Counted from the first letter of the stretch, positions 1 through 9,266 are shown. The stretch is 64,000 nt of DNA from Mediterraneibacter agrestimuris (GCF_943193195.1 NZ_CALPDG010000010.1:1-64000); one strand, 5' to 3'. A program made the numbers and translations. Notes: a model not told the origin generated them from the sequence alone.

Positions 1-137
1 AAGCCCCCCTCAAGATGAGATATCCCATAACGTCAAGTTAGTAAGACCCCTTGAAGACGACGAGGTAGATAGGGCAGGGGTGGAAGTGCAGTAATGCATG
101 GAGCTGACTGTTACTAATAGGTCGAGGGCATAACCAA
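1..137 (+). rRNA. 23S ribosomal RNA, 3' end (partial)
   Basis: The window begins inside the last helices of 23S rRNA. The stretch with GACTGTTACTAATAGGTCGA followed by GGGCATAACC is the conserved 3' terminus of the molecule. The 5' part lies outside the window. The exact 3' end is estimated from the conserved sequence and may be off by a few bases. Confidence 0.93.
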
Positions 138-629
138 AGCAAGGGCACTTAGTGAAGACAAGCAAAGCGTAGGCTTAGTTTAGTACGATGCTTGTTCGAT
201 GGAGCTTATGCTTCTTGAACTGCTAATGTTCAAGAAGATAGCGAGGTTCTGTCGAGTTTAGTAAATCGAACTTCATTAAAGCGCAAAGCACGGTGATAGG
301 AACTAGTGATGTAATTCTTTGTATGCAGTTTTGAAGGTATATATAAATAGTGGGATGAGAGAAGAACAGTATCCGAAAGGGTACTGTTTTTTTACATTAA
401 AGAAAAGTAAGAAAATTCAGGGTACTTTAAAAATACGCTTGTCTGTGCAAGTCTATGAAATATCTCACATACAATGTGGTTGATCTTGTTGAGGTTCTGT
501 TGAGTAATATTGTTATTTTAAATATATTGATACAGTTGCAAATAAAGAGAGAGCTGTTGTGATTGAAAAAGAACAGACAAAATGTTATCATGCGAGTATA
601 ACAATGAAAAACTATAATGAGGAATTAAA
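138..629. other. Spacer after 23S rRNA, no 5S gene seen
   Basis: These 490 bases hold no gene that I can support. A 5S rRNA would normally follow 23S, but none of its conserved sequence is present. A strong hairpin with 10-bp arms (CTTCTTGAAC at 211-220 and its complement at 228-237) lies in the first half, possibly a processing stem. An intrinsic terminator follows at 366-393. The remainder is AT-rich upstream sequence of the sigma-54 activator gene, in which I see no convincing -35/-10 pair. Confidence 0.7.
366..393 (+). terminator. Intrinsic terminator of the rRNA operon
   Basis: The arms ACAGTATCC and GGGTACTGT close on a GAAA tetraloop and run straight into seven T residues. One G-T wobble is the only imperfection. 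The position, about 230 bases after the 23S end, fits an rRNA operon terminator. Confidence 0.85.
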
Positions 630-2690
630 ATGATACAGATACAGAACGAAAAAAGAAAATCAATTGCGGTGGTGGCGCTTGACCCCATGGCGGGTGCCTC
701 TTATAAACAAGAGATAGAGAATCTGTTTGGAGAGTATGCAGAAGTCAGGGGATACAGTGTGAGGGATGGTTCGGCTACAGGAAAACTTCCATGTGCAGAT
801 CTTTTTGTAATATCCACGGATGCTTATGGTTCAGCGGAGGAGGTAGCCAGACATGTGCCGATAGACAGTGAGGTTATGTCTGTAGAAGTGACCTTTCATT
901 TGGAAACACTGGAAAAGCTCTGGAAGCTTCCGAAGGATAAAAACGTGTTGTTTGTAAATCTTACTGAGGTTATGGCAAGGGAAGCGATTGCGCAGTTAAA
1001 TGCACTGGGAGTTAATCACCTGCATTTTATTCCTTATCGTCAGGGGATGCCGCTGACAGAGGATGTTGATATCATTGTGACTCCGGCAGAAGGGCGGTAT
1101 GTACCACAGACAGATAAGCCAGTAATTGACATCGGACAGAGACCTTGCTCCTATAGTATGATGATTGAAATTGCTTTGCGGCTAGGTCTGGAACATCTGC
1201 TGGAAACAGAGTCGTTTTTGGATTATGAAAAATCAGTCGTATCTAAGCATTATAGTTTTGATAAAATGTTTAGTATAGCCCGAAGACAGGAAAGTCAGTT
1301 TCACATTTTGATGGAAATACTCAATGAAGGTCTTGTGGGAGTTAATGAATCAGGAGAAATCTTTGCGTGTAATAAAAAGGCATGCCAGATTGCCAGGGTG
1401 TCGGAAAAGCTTGTGATAGGAAAACGTGGGGAAGATGTATTTCCTTATATTTCATTTTATAAAGCGTTAAAGGAAAAAATAGAAATACCAGAAAAAATTA
1501 CGAAGCTGTATAGCAATAATATTTCTATCGCAGTGATACCGGTTCTTAGGAAGGGAGAATGTATTGGTGCCTTTGCGACATTACAGTATTTTAATGAACA
1601 GGAGCAGAGACAGAATGAGCTGCGCAGCCAGCTTCTCAAAAAAGGGCATTATGCTAAGTACAGCTTTGATGATGTAATCGGAGATTCACCTGTTATCTGT
1701 CGGACGAAGGAAATGTTGAAGCGCATGGCGGCAACAGAGAGTCCGATCTTAATTGTCGGTGAAACAGGTACGGGAAAGGAACTGATGGCACATTCTGTTC
1801 ATCGGGCATCTGCACGGGCAGAAGGTCCGTTTATAGCTATTAATGTGGCGGCAATGCCGGAAAACCTTCTGGAAAGTGAGTTGTTTGGTTATGCGGACGG
1901 GGCATTTACCGGAGCAAGAAAAGGAGGTAAGCCGGGACTTTTTGAATTTGCTCATCAGGGAACCTTGTTTCTGGATGAAGTGGAGGGAATGAGCGCTTCC
2001 ATGCAGGTGAAGCTTTTGCGTGTGTTACAGGAGCGAGAGGTTATGCGCGTAGGAGGGAGCAATATTGTAAAGGTAGATGTACGGGTTGTGGCAGCTACCA
2101 ATGAGTTTTTGGAAGAGAAGGTAGAAACGGGCAGCTTTCGGAGGGATCTATATTACCGTTTGAATGCCTTGACTGTGGTGTTGCCTCCGCTTAGAGAACG
2201 GGATGAAGATATTTTTATGCTTTTAGATCATTTTAGAAATGAGATCGGCGGGAATTTTGAGCTTGCGGAAGAAACGAAAAGATTCTTGCTGGCATATTCA
2301 TGGCCGGGAAATATCCGGGAATTGCATAATGCAGCAGAATATTTTAATTATATAGGCAAGCCGGTGATAGAGGTACAGGATTTACCGCCTACAATGACAA
2401 AAAAGCTTTCCCGGCATACCTTCACAGATGATTTGGTGATTTTAACGCATACGAAGCAGGGCTCTCTGCAAGAGTTCATTATGGAACAGATATTTCTTGC
2501 AGAACAGAATGGCGGCAGCATTGGCAGGGAGGCTCTTTTGCAGGCAGCAAAGCAAAAAGGATTTCATGTATCGCAAAAAAAGATAAGAGACCTTCTTTCA
2601 AAAATGACAGAAGACGGTCTTATTATAAGAGGACGCGGAAGAGGCGGGAACAGATTGACACCGAGAGGTCTGAAGCAGTACAGCAGCTGA
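630..2690 (+). CDS. Sigma-54-dependent transcriptional activator (CdsR-like)
   Basis: This 686-residue protein is a bacterial enhancer-binding protein. An N-terminal PrpR_N-like sensor region covers roughly residues 10-195, a PAS-like domain about 221-330, and the AAA+ domain about 345-580. Walker A is GETGTGKE at 377-384, the sigma-54 contact loop GAFTGA is at 424-429, and Walker B is LFLDE at 446-450. The C-terminus looks like a winged helix rather than the usual Fis helix. A near-perfect -24/-12 promoter lies 250 bp downstream, ahead of a cysteine-degradation operon, so that operon is the obvious target. In Clostridioides difficile the sigma-54 activator CdsR controls a cysteine desulfidase, which supports the analogy. 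The effector (cysteine or a related thiol) is inferred. Confidence 0.9.
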   Translation: MIQIQNEKRKSIAVVALDPMAGASYKQEIENLFGEYAEVRGYSVRDGSATGKLPCADLFVISTDAYGSAEEVARHVPIDSEVMSVEVTFHLETLEKLWKLPKDKNVLFVNLTEVMAREAIAQLNALGVNHLHFIPYRQGMPLTEDVDIIVTPAEGRYVPQTDKPVIDIGQRPCSYSMMIEIALRLGLEHLLETESFLDYEKSVVSKHYSFDKMFSIARRQESQFHILMEILNEGLVGVNESGEIFACNKKACQIARVSEKLVIGKRGEDVFPYISFYKALKEKIEIPEKITKLYSNNISIAVIPVLRKGECIGAFATLQYFNEQEQRQNELRSQLLKKGHYAKYSFDDVIGDSPVICRTKEMLKRMAATESPILIVGETGTGKELMAHSVHRASARAEGPFIAINVAAMPENLLESELFGYADGAFTGARKGGKPGLFEFAHQGTLFLDEVEGMSASMQVKLLRVLQEREVMRVGGSNIVKVDVRVVAATNEFLEEKVETGSFRRDLYYRLNALTVVLPPLRERDEDIFMLLDHFRNEIGGNFELAEETKRFLLAYSWPGNIRELHNAAEYFNYIGKPVIEVQDLPPTMTKKLSRHTFTDDLVILTHTKQGSLQEFIMEQIFLAEQNGGSIGREALLQAAKQKGFHVSQKKIRDLLSKMTEDGLIIRGRGRGGNRLTPRGLKQYSS

Positions 2691-2731
2691 AAGGGAAAGT
2701 TGCTGTACTTTTTTGTGTAAGAAACCAAAAA

Positions 2732-2782
2732 TGACCAATAAGATCATTAAAACGCAGATAATAACCAGATAGTGACCAATAA
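2732..2782 (+). promoter_or_regulatory. Candidate enhancer sites for the sigma-54 activator
   Basis: The decamer TGACCAATAA occurs at 2732-2741 and again at 2773-2782, 41 bp apart, which is close to four helical turns. A weaker related block (TAACCAGATA) lies between them. The pair is 155-200 bp upstream of the -24/-12 promoter, the usual place for enhancer-binding protein sites. That the adjacent activator binds here is inference. Confidence 0.5.
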
Positions 2783-2936
2783 AATGAATTTTCTTAAGAG
2801 AATAGAGATAGAATGCATAATACAAATTAAAATTGATTAGTAGCAATAAAATATTTAACACGATTTTTAGTGCAAAAAACGTATTAAAATCATTTTTGTG
2901 TAAAAAATTAGAAATAAATTCCTGTTTATGCGGAAG

Positions 2937-2953
2937 TTGGCACGATAATTGCA
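2937..2953 (+). promoter_or_regulatory. Sigma-54 (-24/-12) promoter
   Basis: The sequence TTGGCACGATAATTGCA matches the sigma-54 consensus TGGCACG-N4-TTGCA without mismatch. The GG is at 2939-2940 and the GC at 2951-2952. Transcription would start near 2963, leaving a leader of about 50 bases before the ATG at 3014. Confidence 0.93.
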
Positions 2954-3013
2954 CTATATATAAGTAAAAGCCGCAAGAAACGGTAAAAAGAAGAGAAAGG
3001 AAGGTACTTATAT

Positions 3014-4186
3014 ATGAAGTACAATTTTGACGAGGTAATTGACCGCAGCAGTAACCGTTCATCCAAATATGATGAGTGTGTGAAAAAGTTCGGTACGCAA
3101 GATGTAATACCTCTGTGGGTGGCGGATATGGATTTCCGTACAGCACAGCCAATCATTGATGCATGTGTAGAAAAAGCGCAGGAGGGGATTTGGGGTTATA
3201 CATCCAGACCAGATAGTTATTTTGAGGCAGTACAGGAATGGGAGAAGAAAAGAAATAATTGGGATACAGATACGGCGCTTATGAGCTGGAGCCTTGGTGT
3301 TGTACCGGCAATGTCATCTTTGATCAAGATTTTCAGTAAAACCGGAGACAAGATTATGATCCAGACTCCGGTATATTCAGAATTTTATGATATTACTGAG
3401 GCATGGGACCGGGTTGTTGTAGAAAACCAGCTTGTGGAAAAGGACGGAAACTGGGAAATTGATTTTGAAGATTTTGAGGAAAAGGTAAAAGAATGTAAGA
3501 TATTCCTTCTGTGTAATCCTCATAATCCGTTGGGAATTGTATGGAAACCGGAAGAGTTAAGAAGGATGGCAGAAATTTGTATTGCAAATGATGTGCTGCT
3601 GGTTTCCGATGAGATTCATTCCGATTTGATATTTCATGGAAAGACACACACACCGACAGCAACTTTGTCGAAGGAAATAGCAGAAAGGATAATTACTTGT
3701 GTGTCTGTGACAAAGACATTTAACTTGGCGGGATTACAGGCGTCTACAACCATTTTCCCGAATATGGAGATGAAAAAAGCGTTTGATAAGTTCTGGGGCA
3801 ATATGGATGTTCATAGAAACAACGCATTCAGTTCTGTAGCTATGGAAGCTGCTTACAGAGAGGGCGAGGAGTGGCTGGAACAGCTTTTGGAATATGTTTC
3901 CGGTAACTTTGACTTTATTAAAGAATATTGTGAGAAAAATATTCCTAAGATTAAGCCAAACCTGCCGGATGCTACATATCTGGTATGGCTGGACTGCCGC
4001 AAGTTGGGAATGGATAATGAGGAGCTTCGCCGTTTTATGATTCAAGACGCCAAGATCGGACTGAATGAGGGATATACTTTCGGACGCAGTTTATGTGGAT
4101 TTATGAGATTGAATGCAGCTTGCCCGCGTTCTGTTCTTGAAAAGGCATTAAAACAGTTAGAAGATGCGGTGAATGCTTTGAACTAA
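3014..4186 (+). CDS. MalY/PatB-type PLP-dependent C-S lyase
   Basis: This 390-residue protein is a fold-type I aminotransferase-like enzyme of the MalY/PatB group. These enzymes usually cleave cystathionine or cysteine to pyruvate, ammonia and a thiol. Visible motifs are LCNPHNPLG, SDEIHSDL and SVTKTFNLAG, with the PLP lysine at K234. It is the first gene after the sigma-54 promoter, and GAAAGGAAGG precedes the ATG. Its place ahead of a symporter and two cysteine desulfidase-like genes suggests a role in sulfur amino acid catabolism. A true aminotransferase activity cannot be excluded from sequence alone. Confidence 0.9.
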   Translation: MKYNFDEVIDRSSNRSSKYDECVKKFGTQDVIPLWVADMDFRTAQPIIDACVEKAQEGIWGYTSRPDSYFEAVQEWEKKRNNWDTDTALMSWSLGVVPAMSSLIKIFSKTGDKIMIQTPVYSEFYDITEAWDRVVVENQLVEKDGNWEIDFEDFEEKVKECKIFLLCNPHNPLGIVWKPEELRRMAEICIANDVLLVSDEIHSDLIFHGKTHTPTATLSKEIAERIITCVSVTKTFNLAGLQASTTIFPNMEMKKAFDKFWGNMDVHRNNAFSSVAMEAAYREGEEWLEQLLEYVSGNFDFIKEYCEKNIPKIKPNLPDATYLVWLDCRKLGMDNEELRRFMIQDAKIGLNEGYTFGRSLCGFMRLNAACPRSVLEKALKQLEDAVNALN

Positions 4187-4243
4187 AGAAACGTTAAGAG
4201 TAAAATATACAAAAAGGAAAAGAGATATATTGGAGGAGAAACA

Positions 4244-5473
4244 ATGGATAAGAAAAAAATTTGGGAAAGCTATAAATTTCCGTTGCTTCTATTGGCAGGC
4301 ATTTTGGCTGGCTCGGCAATCGGCTTGATTTTTGGAGAGAAAGCAACAGTTTTGGCGCCATTGGGAGATATTTTTATTAACCTGATGTTTACCATTGTAG
4401 TACCTATGGTATTTGTTTCCATTACAAGTGCAGTCGGAAGTATGCTGAATATGAAGCGTTTGGGGAAAATTCTGGGAAGCATGGTTCTTGTATTTATCGT
4501 AACGGGATTTATTGCGGCCATTCTGGTTTTAGTAGTCGTAAATATCTGGCCTCCGGCTGCAAATACTTCAATTACGATGCAGAGTGCAGAAATGGAAGAA
4601 GCTGCAAGTGTCAGCTCAATGATTGTAAATACTCTTACAGTAGATGATTTTGACGGACTTCTTAGCCGCCAGAATATGCTCCCGTTGATTGTATTCTCGA
4701 TTATGGCAGGTGTTGCGGTATCTGCCTGCGGAGGAGAAGACAGCTCGGTAGGACGTCTGCTTACCAATATGAATGCGGTTATAATGAAGATTGTTTCTAT
4801 GATCATGAAACTGGCTCCAATCGGACTCGGTGCATATTTTGCAAATCTTGTAGGAGAATTTGGACCTCAGCTTATCGGAGATTACGGACGGGCTATGTTG
4901 ATCTACTATCCTCTGTGTATTGTATACGGGGTTGTATTCTTCCCGCTGTATGCCTATTTTGCTGGGGGGAAAGAGGGCGTAAAGAGAATGGTGAAAAATA
5001 TTCTCAATCCTGCAGTAACGGCTTTTGCAACGCAGAGTTCTGTAGCAACGCTTCCTACAAATGTGGAGGCATGCGGCAAAATCGGTGTACCAAGTGACAT
5101 TAGTAATATTGTACTTCCGATGGGAGCTACCATGCACATGGATGGTTCCGTGCTTTCCAGTATTACAAAGATTGCATTTTTGTTTGGTGTATTCCAGATG
5201 CCTTATACAGGTGTGGGTACATATGCAATGTCCATTGTAGTAGCAGTTATGAGCGCTTTCGTTTTGTCCGGCGCTCCGGGAGGCGGTCTTGTAGGAGAAA
5301 TGTTGATTGTCAGCCTGTTTGGATTTCCAGGAGAAGCATTTCCACTGATTGCAACATTGGGTTTCCTTGCAGACCCGATGGCTACCTGCCTGAATTCTTC
5401 CGGTGATACGATTGCTTCGATGGTTGTAACCCGTCTGGTAGAAGGAAAGAACTGGCTTGCTGCGAAGCGGTAA
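4244..5473 (+). CDS. DAACS-family amino acid:cation symporter (TcyP-like)
   Basis: This 409-residue membrane protein belongs to the dicarboxylate/amino acid:cation symporter family (SLC1-like). It has about eight hydrophobic segments and two re-entrant regions. Family landmarks include the serine-rich hairpin around ATQSSVATLP, the MHMDGSVL segment (usually NMDGT) and SGAPGGGLVGE. GGAGGAGAAACAATG gives a clear start. Known substrates in the family are glutamate, aspartate, serine and cystine. Because all neighbours act on cysteine-like compounds, uptake of cystine or cysteine is the best guess. Confidence 0.88.
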   Translation: MDKKKIWESYKFPLLLLAGILAGSAIGLIFGEKATVLAPLGDIFINLMFTIVVPMVFVSITSAVGSMLNMKRLGKILGSMVLVFIVTGFIAAILVLVVVNIWPPAANTSITMQSAEMEEAASVSSMIVNTLTVDDFDGLLSRQNMLPLIVFSIMAGVAVSACGGEDSSVGRLLTNMNAVIMKIVSMIMKLAPIGLGAYFANLVGEFGPQLIGDYGRAMLIYYPLCIVYGVVFFPLYAYFAGGKEGVKRMVKNILNPAVTAFATQSSVATLPTNVEACGKIGVPSDISNIVLPMGATMHMDGSVLSSITKIAFLFGVFQMPYTGVGTYAMSIVVAVMSAFVLSGAPGGGLVGEMLIVSLFGFPGEAFPLIATLGFLADPMATCLNSSGDTIASMVVTRLVEGKNWLAAKR

Positions 5474-5583
5474 GAGTATTGTCTTAAGCAGTTCTTTGTG
5501 AAATGAAAGAAATTAAAAAAAATAAATAATATAGAGAACAAAAAATATGATAGAATAAGAATAAAGAAAGTGAGAAAATAATT

Positions 5584-5835
5584 ATGAAAATTACAGTAAT
5601 TGGAAGTCATCTTTGCCCGGATACATTGTATGCACTGAATAAGCTGTCAGCAGCAGGAATTGAAGTTAGTTTTAAAGATATTTTGTCCTGTCACGCAGAT
5701 CTTATGTCATATCTTTTGCTGAGAGATAACAGCGAGGTTTATGCTGAGATTCGCGGAAACGAGCGTCTTGGAGTGCCATGCTTCGTTTTGGAGGATGGCA
5801 CGGTGACGCTGGATATCAATGAAATATTGAAATAG
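5584..5835 (+). CDS. Glutaredoxin-like small thiol protein
   Basis: This 83-residue protein has the length and layout of a glutaredoxin-related protein. A beta strand (KITVIGS) is followed by the redox-site region HLCPDTLYAL with a single N-terminal cysteine, C12. The cis-proline segment is GVPCFVLEDG. The usual CxxC pair is reduced to CPDT, a monothiol arrangement. It sits between the transporter and the cysteine desulfidase-like genes, so a role in handling thiols or persulfides is plausible. This function is inferred from context. Confidence 0.75.
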   Translation: MKITVIGSHLCPDTLYALNKLSAAGIEVSFKDILSCHADLMSYLLLRDNSEVYAEIRGNERLGVPCFVLEDGTVTLDINEILK

Positions 5836-5960
5836 AAAGTTAATATTTTTTGCGGCGGTTGTCTATATCAGAGGTGTTCTGTTCTTTGATAATAACGCCG
5901 ATGCAGGCGGAAACATTTGGTATATGGAAAAGTATAGTATGATTTCGGAGGGCATAAAAG

Positions 5961-7238
5961 GTGAATATACTGACCAATTTGATAAAAGAGGATATGAAGC
6001 CGGCGCTGGGAGTCACAGAGCCGGGGGCAATTGCTTTTGCTGTTGCAACGGCAGGAAGTCATATAAAAGGACCTGTTGAAAAGGTGATTCTCCGTCTGAA
6101 TAGTGGGATATTTAAAAATGCATTTACTTGTGGGATCCCCGGAGTCAGTGAGGTAGGAAACTACTATGCGGCAGCTCTGGGGGCTGTTGGGGCAGATGCT
6201 GAAAAAGGTCTGGAATGTCTGGATGGAATTACAGAAGAACAGAAGGAAGCGGCGCGGGGCATGGTGGAGGCGGGAAAAATCACTGTTGAGATGAGTGAAA
6301 TCACCAGCCGTATTTACATAAAGGCAATTGTGTTCGGAAAGAATTCACAGACTGCTGCGGTAACTATTCGTGATGCTCATACAAATATTGTTGAAATTAT
6401 AGAAAACAGTCAGACAGTATATGAAAAGAAGCAGGAAAAAGAACAACGGGAGACAGATGGAGACTGTCTGATCCACCGTTATACTTTTGCACAAATATAT
6501 GAATATGCATTAAGTGTACCAGCGGCAGAGTTAGACTTTATAAAAGAAGCCTTTTCGATGAATGAGGAGCTTCTGATGGAGGGGCTTTCCAGTGATAAAA
6601 CGACATATGGTCCTTACCTGTTGGATGCAAACGGCGGAAACCTGGTTTCCGAAGATGAGAGGAAGACAGCGTCTCTTTTCTGCAATGGTGCTATTGAGGC
6701 AAGAGTGCTTGGACTTTCCAAACCGGCTATGAGTATTACAGGATCGGGAGCTCATGGTATTATTGCAACCATGCCTCTTTATGCAGCATATAAGGTGAAG
6801 GGGTACACAGAGGAAAATCTGCTGCGGGCAACGGCATTAAGTTATTTGGTCTGTATGTATATCAAGGAATATTCGGGGAAGTTATCTGCGTTCTGTGGAT
6901 GTGCGATTGCTGCCGGAACAGGAATGGCATGTGGACTGGCATTTCTGCGGGGAGGAGATTTGGAAGTACTGGAAAAAGTAATCAACAACATGGCAAGCAG
7001 TATTACAGGAATGATCTGTGACGGCGGAAACCAGGGATGCACGATGAAAGGTATTGTAGCGGTGGATGCAGCTTATGCGGCAGTGGATATGGCAGTCAGA
7101 GATGTGTATATATATAATGTTCACGGAATCAACGGAAAAACACCGGAAGAGACGATGAAAAATATGGGATTGATTGCTTCACCCGGTATGGCAGGTACGG
7201 AAAAAACAATTGTAGAAATTCTGGAAGGAAAAAAATAA
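5961..7238 (+). CDS. CyuA/UPF0597-family protein lacking one Fe-S cysteine
   Basis: This 425-residue protein starts at a GTG behind TCGGAGGG. It belongs to the L-cysteine desulfidase / serine dehydratase alpha-like family (CyuA, YhaM of E. coli, UPF0597). In the Methanocaldococcus enzyme three cysteines, 25, 282 and 322, are critical for the [4Fe-4S] centre. Here the first motif reads LGVTEP, so that cysteine is V18. The other two are present as C312 (AFCG) and C353 (MICDGG). The central motif is GSGAHGII instead of the usual GSGNQG. The next gene is an intact paralogue, so this protein may be a partner subunit, may use another substrate, or may be inactive. Confidence 0.82.
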   Translation: MNILTNLIKEDMKPALGVTEPGAIAFAVATAGSHIKGPVEKVILRLNSGIFKNAFTCGIPGVSEVGNYYAAALGAVGADAEKGLECLDGITEEQKEAARGMVEAGKITVEMSEITSRIYIKAIVFGKNSQTAAVTIRDAHTNIVEIIENSQTVYEKKQEKEQRETDGDCLIHRYTFAQIYEYALSVPAAELDFIKEAFSMNEELLMEGLSSDKTTYGPYLLDANGGNLVSEDERKTASLFCNGAIEARVLGLSKPAMSITGSGAHGIIATMPLYAAYKVKGYTEENLLRATALSYLVCMYIKEYSGKLSAFCGCAIAAGTGMACGLAFLRGGDLEVLEKVINNMASSITGMICDGGNQGCTMKGIVAVDAAYAAVDMAVRDVYIYNVHGINGKTPEETMKNMGLIASPGMAGTEKTIVEILEGKK

Positions 7239-7262
7239 AGAGAGAAGAAGGGGTATGAAAAG

Positions 7263-8561
7263 ATGAATCAGACAAATAAAAGATATCAGACATATTTGCA
7301 GATCTTGAGGGAAGAGCTTGTGCCGGCTATGGGATGTACGGAACCGATCGCGATTGCATATGCAGCTGCAAAAGGAAGAGAGGTTCTTGGAAGTATTCCT
7401 GACTGTGTGGAGATCGGTGTCAGCGATAATATTATCAAGAATGTAAAAAGTGTTATTGTGCCGAATACAGGAGGACTAAAGGGAATCGAGGCGGCAGCAG
7501 TGGCTGGTATTGTAGGCGGCAGGGCAGATATGCTTCTGGAGGTGATCTCTCAGGTGACTCCAGAACAGAAAGAAGAAATGAAAACATTTCTGGAGAAAGT
7601 GCCTGTCAGGGTGAAGGCGGTCGATAACGGTATGATTTTTGATATTATCATTCAGTTATATTGTGGGAACGAGTCTGCGAAAGTACGCATTTGCCAGTAT
7701 CATACGAATATTGTCTGTGTAGAAAAAAACGGTGAAATATTGTATGATGCAGATGTACCAGAGAACTCCGAAGATAAAGCAAATGCAGAAATCGGACTGG
7801 CAGATAAGACACTGTTAAATATAAAAGATATTATTGAATTTGCGGATACTTGTGAGATTGAAGATGTGAAAGCGGTTTTGGATACACAGATTCAGTATAA
7901 TACACTCATTGCAGAAGAGGGTCTGATCGGGGATTACGGCGCAAATATTGGTTCAACTTTTCTAAAATTTTACGGGCATGATGTGAGAAACCGCGCCATT
8001 GCCAAGGCGGCAGCAGGGTCTGATGCAAGAATGAGCGGCTGTGAAATGCCGGTTGTTATTAATTCAGGAAGCGGAAATCAGGGCATTACGGTTTCAGTTC
8101 CGGTAATAGAATATGCTAAAGAACTGTTCGTTTCCAAAGAAAAGCTGTATCGTGCACTGGTTGTCTCCAATCTTATCGCCGTCCATGAAAAGACAGGAAT
8201 CGGAAGGCTTTCAGCATACTGCGGGGCTGTCAGCGCAGGATGTGCGGCAGGCTGCGGGATCGCATACCTGCAAGGCGGTGGATATAATGAGATAGCACAT
8301 ACACTTGTCAATGCGCTGGCGATTGTTTCAGGAATTATCTGTGATGGTGCCAAGCCTTCTTGTGCAGCGAAGATTGCATCCAGTGTAGAGGCTGGAATTC
8401 TGGGGTACCATATGTATAAGAACAATCAGGAATTCAAGGGCGGAGACGGTATTGTTAATACCGGTGTGGAAGCGACCATCAGAAATATCGGACGTCTCGG
8501 CAGAGACGGGATGAGACAGACCGATAAAGAAATTGTAAAGATTATGATGGATGAAGAATAA
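7263..8561 (+). CDS. cyuA: L-cysteine desulfidase (CyuA family)
   Basis: This 432-residue protein carries all three critical cysteines of the [4Fe-4S] cysteine desulfidases: C25 in MGCTEP, C320 in SAYCG and C360 in IICDGAK. The C320-C360 spacing of 40 equals that of the archaeal enzyme. The GSGNQG motif is intact. The expected reaction is cysteine to pyruvate, ammonia and hydrogen sulfide in the cytoplasm. It is the last gene of the sigma-54-driven operon and lies 24 bp after its diverged paralogue. The operon ends at a long inverted repeat just downstream. Confidence 0.88.
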   Translation: MNQTNKRYQTYLQILREELVPAMGCTEPIAIAYAAAKGREVLGSIPDCVEIGVSDNIIKNVKSVIVPNTGGLKGIEAAAVAGIVGGRADMLLEVISQVTPEQKEEMKTFLEKVPVRVKAVDNGMIFDIIIQLYCGNESAKVRICQYHTNIVCVEKNGEILYDADVPENSEDKANAEIGLADKTLLNIKDIIEFADTCEIEDVKAVLDTQIQYNTLIAEEGLIGDYGANIGSTFLKFYGHDVRNRAIAKAAAGSDARMSGCEMPVVINSGSGNQGITVSVPVIEYAKELFVSKEKLYRALVVSNLIAVHEKTGIGRLSAYCGAVSAGCAAGCGIAYLQGGGYNEIAHTLVNALAIVSGIICDGAKPSCAAKIASSVEAGILGYHMYKNNQEFKGGDGIVNTGVEATIRNIGRLGRDGMRQTDKEIVKIMMDEE

Positions 8562-8566
8562 AATAT

Positions 8567-8641
8567 AAGGAATCCTATTTCTGTTCGATGCAAAATTTAT
8601 ACATTGTTAAAATTGCATTAACCACAAAAATAGGATTCCTT
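8567..8641. terminator. Long-armed inverted repeat between convergent genes
   Basis: The arm AAGGAATCCTATTT (8567-8580) pairs perfectly with 8628-8641. A loop of about 47 bases separates them. It sits between the end of the + strand cysteine operon and the end of the - strand DUF1905 gene and probably terminates both. The large loop makes it unusual for a simple terminator. Confidence 0.6.
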
Positions 8642-8646
8642 ATAAA

Positions 8647-8943
8647 CTATTCCAGTACTTCCGATACTGTAACTAAAATGGTATCTCCGGCTTGCTTTCC
8701 TATTTTACTGCGGATATCTTTGCGTACTCCAATGATATAGCAGACAGAACCGTCTGCATTTTTCACTCCCATATTCACTATACTTCCAGAATATGGTTCA
8801 CCGTCAAAGGTTACATTTACTTTCACTCTGCCTTTCCCAAACTCTTTCCTTATATCATACGGAAAACGAATATATGCGCCTCCTTTATCTGGGACAGCCT
8901 CTATCACTGCTCGAAATTCATAAGTTTTTCTGTTCACTGTCAA
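8647..8943 (-). CDS. DUF1905 domain protein
   Basis: This 98-residue protein matches the DUF1905 type by pattern. It has an N-terminal YEFRAVIEAV strand, a GGAYIRFPYDIRKEFG segment, and a C-terminal IIGVRKDIRSKIGKQAGDTI segment typical of the small double-psi-like barrel. The start is a TTG eight bases after AAAAGGAG. Function is unknown for the family. It stands alone between two + strand operons and overlaps neither. Confidence 0.8.
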   Translation of the reverse strand: MTVNRKTYEFRAVIEAVPDKGGAYIRFPYDIRKEFGKGRVKVNVTFDGEPYSGSIVNMGVKNADGSVCYIIGVRKDIRSKIGKQAGDTILVTVSEVLE

Positions 8944-8972
8944 TGTATCTCCTTTTTCAAATGATTACACTT

Positions 8973-9108
8973 GTAACAGTTCAGATCAGGACTTTGCACT
9001 GGCTGCAAAGTCTGTGAAATAACGTATAGGTAGAGAAGCATCAAGCCACCACGAAGTGGTTTTGCATGGCTTGATGCCTGTAACAGGAAGCCGAAGGCTG
9101 AACTGTTA
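8973..9108. repeat. Dispersed palindromic repeat, copy A
   Basis: The outer arms TAACAGTTCAG (8974-8984) and CTGAACTGTTA (9098-9108) pair perfectly. Inside are a GACTTTGCA/TGCAAAGTC hairpin (8990-9012) and a second long stem, GCATCAAGCCA with its complement, which encloses CCACGAAGTGG. A small AGCC-GAA-GGCT hairpin precedes the right arm. Copies B and C lie at 14.8 and 29.1 kb. The shared parts are the outer arms and the first hairpin. The central stem differs. Confidence 0.8.
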
Positions 9109-9135
9109 TTCACACTTGTTACTGATCACAGTCGA

Positions 9136-9162
9136 AATGCGCGTAAACTGCGCATTATTTTT
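9136..9162 (+). terminator. Intrinsic terminator upstream of the BMP operon
   Basis: AATGCGC (9136-9142) and GCGCATT (9150-9156) form a 7-bp stem followed by ATTTTTAT. No + strand gene ends here. It may therefore terminate a transcript crossing repeat copy A, or block read-through into the importer operon. Confidence 0.6.
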
Positions 9163-9266
9163 ATGATTCACATTATACTATATTTTAAACATAATTGTAT
9201 CCTTTTTGTTAAAATTTATTTTATTTTAGAAATATCGCGATGTTTTTTTGTGCCATTTGCTGATTA

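Noticed and set aside
2598-3152. A 184-codon open frame on the - strand over the sigma-54 promoter region
   Set aside because: It spans the end of the activator gene, the promoter and the start of the lyase gene. It is AT-driven, lacks a ribosome binding site and resembles no protein.
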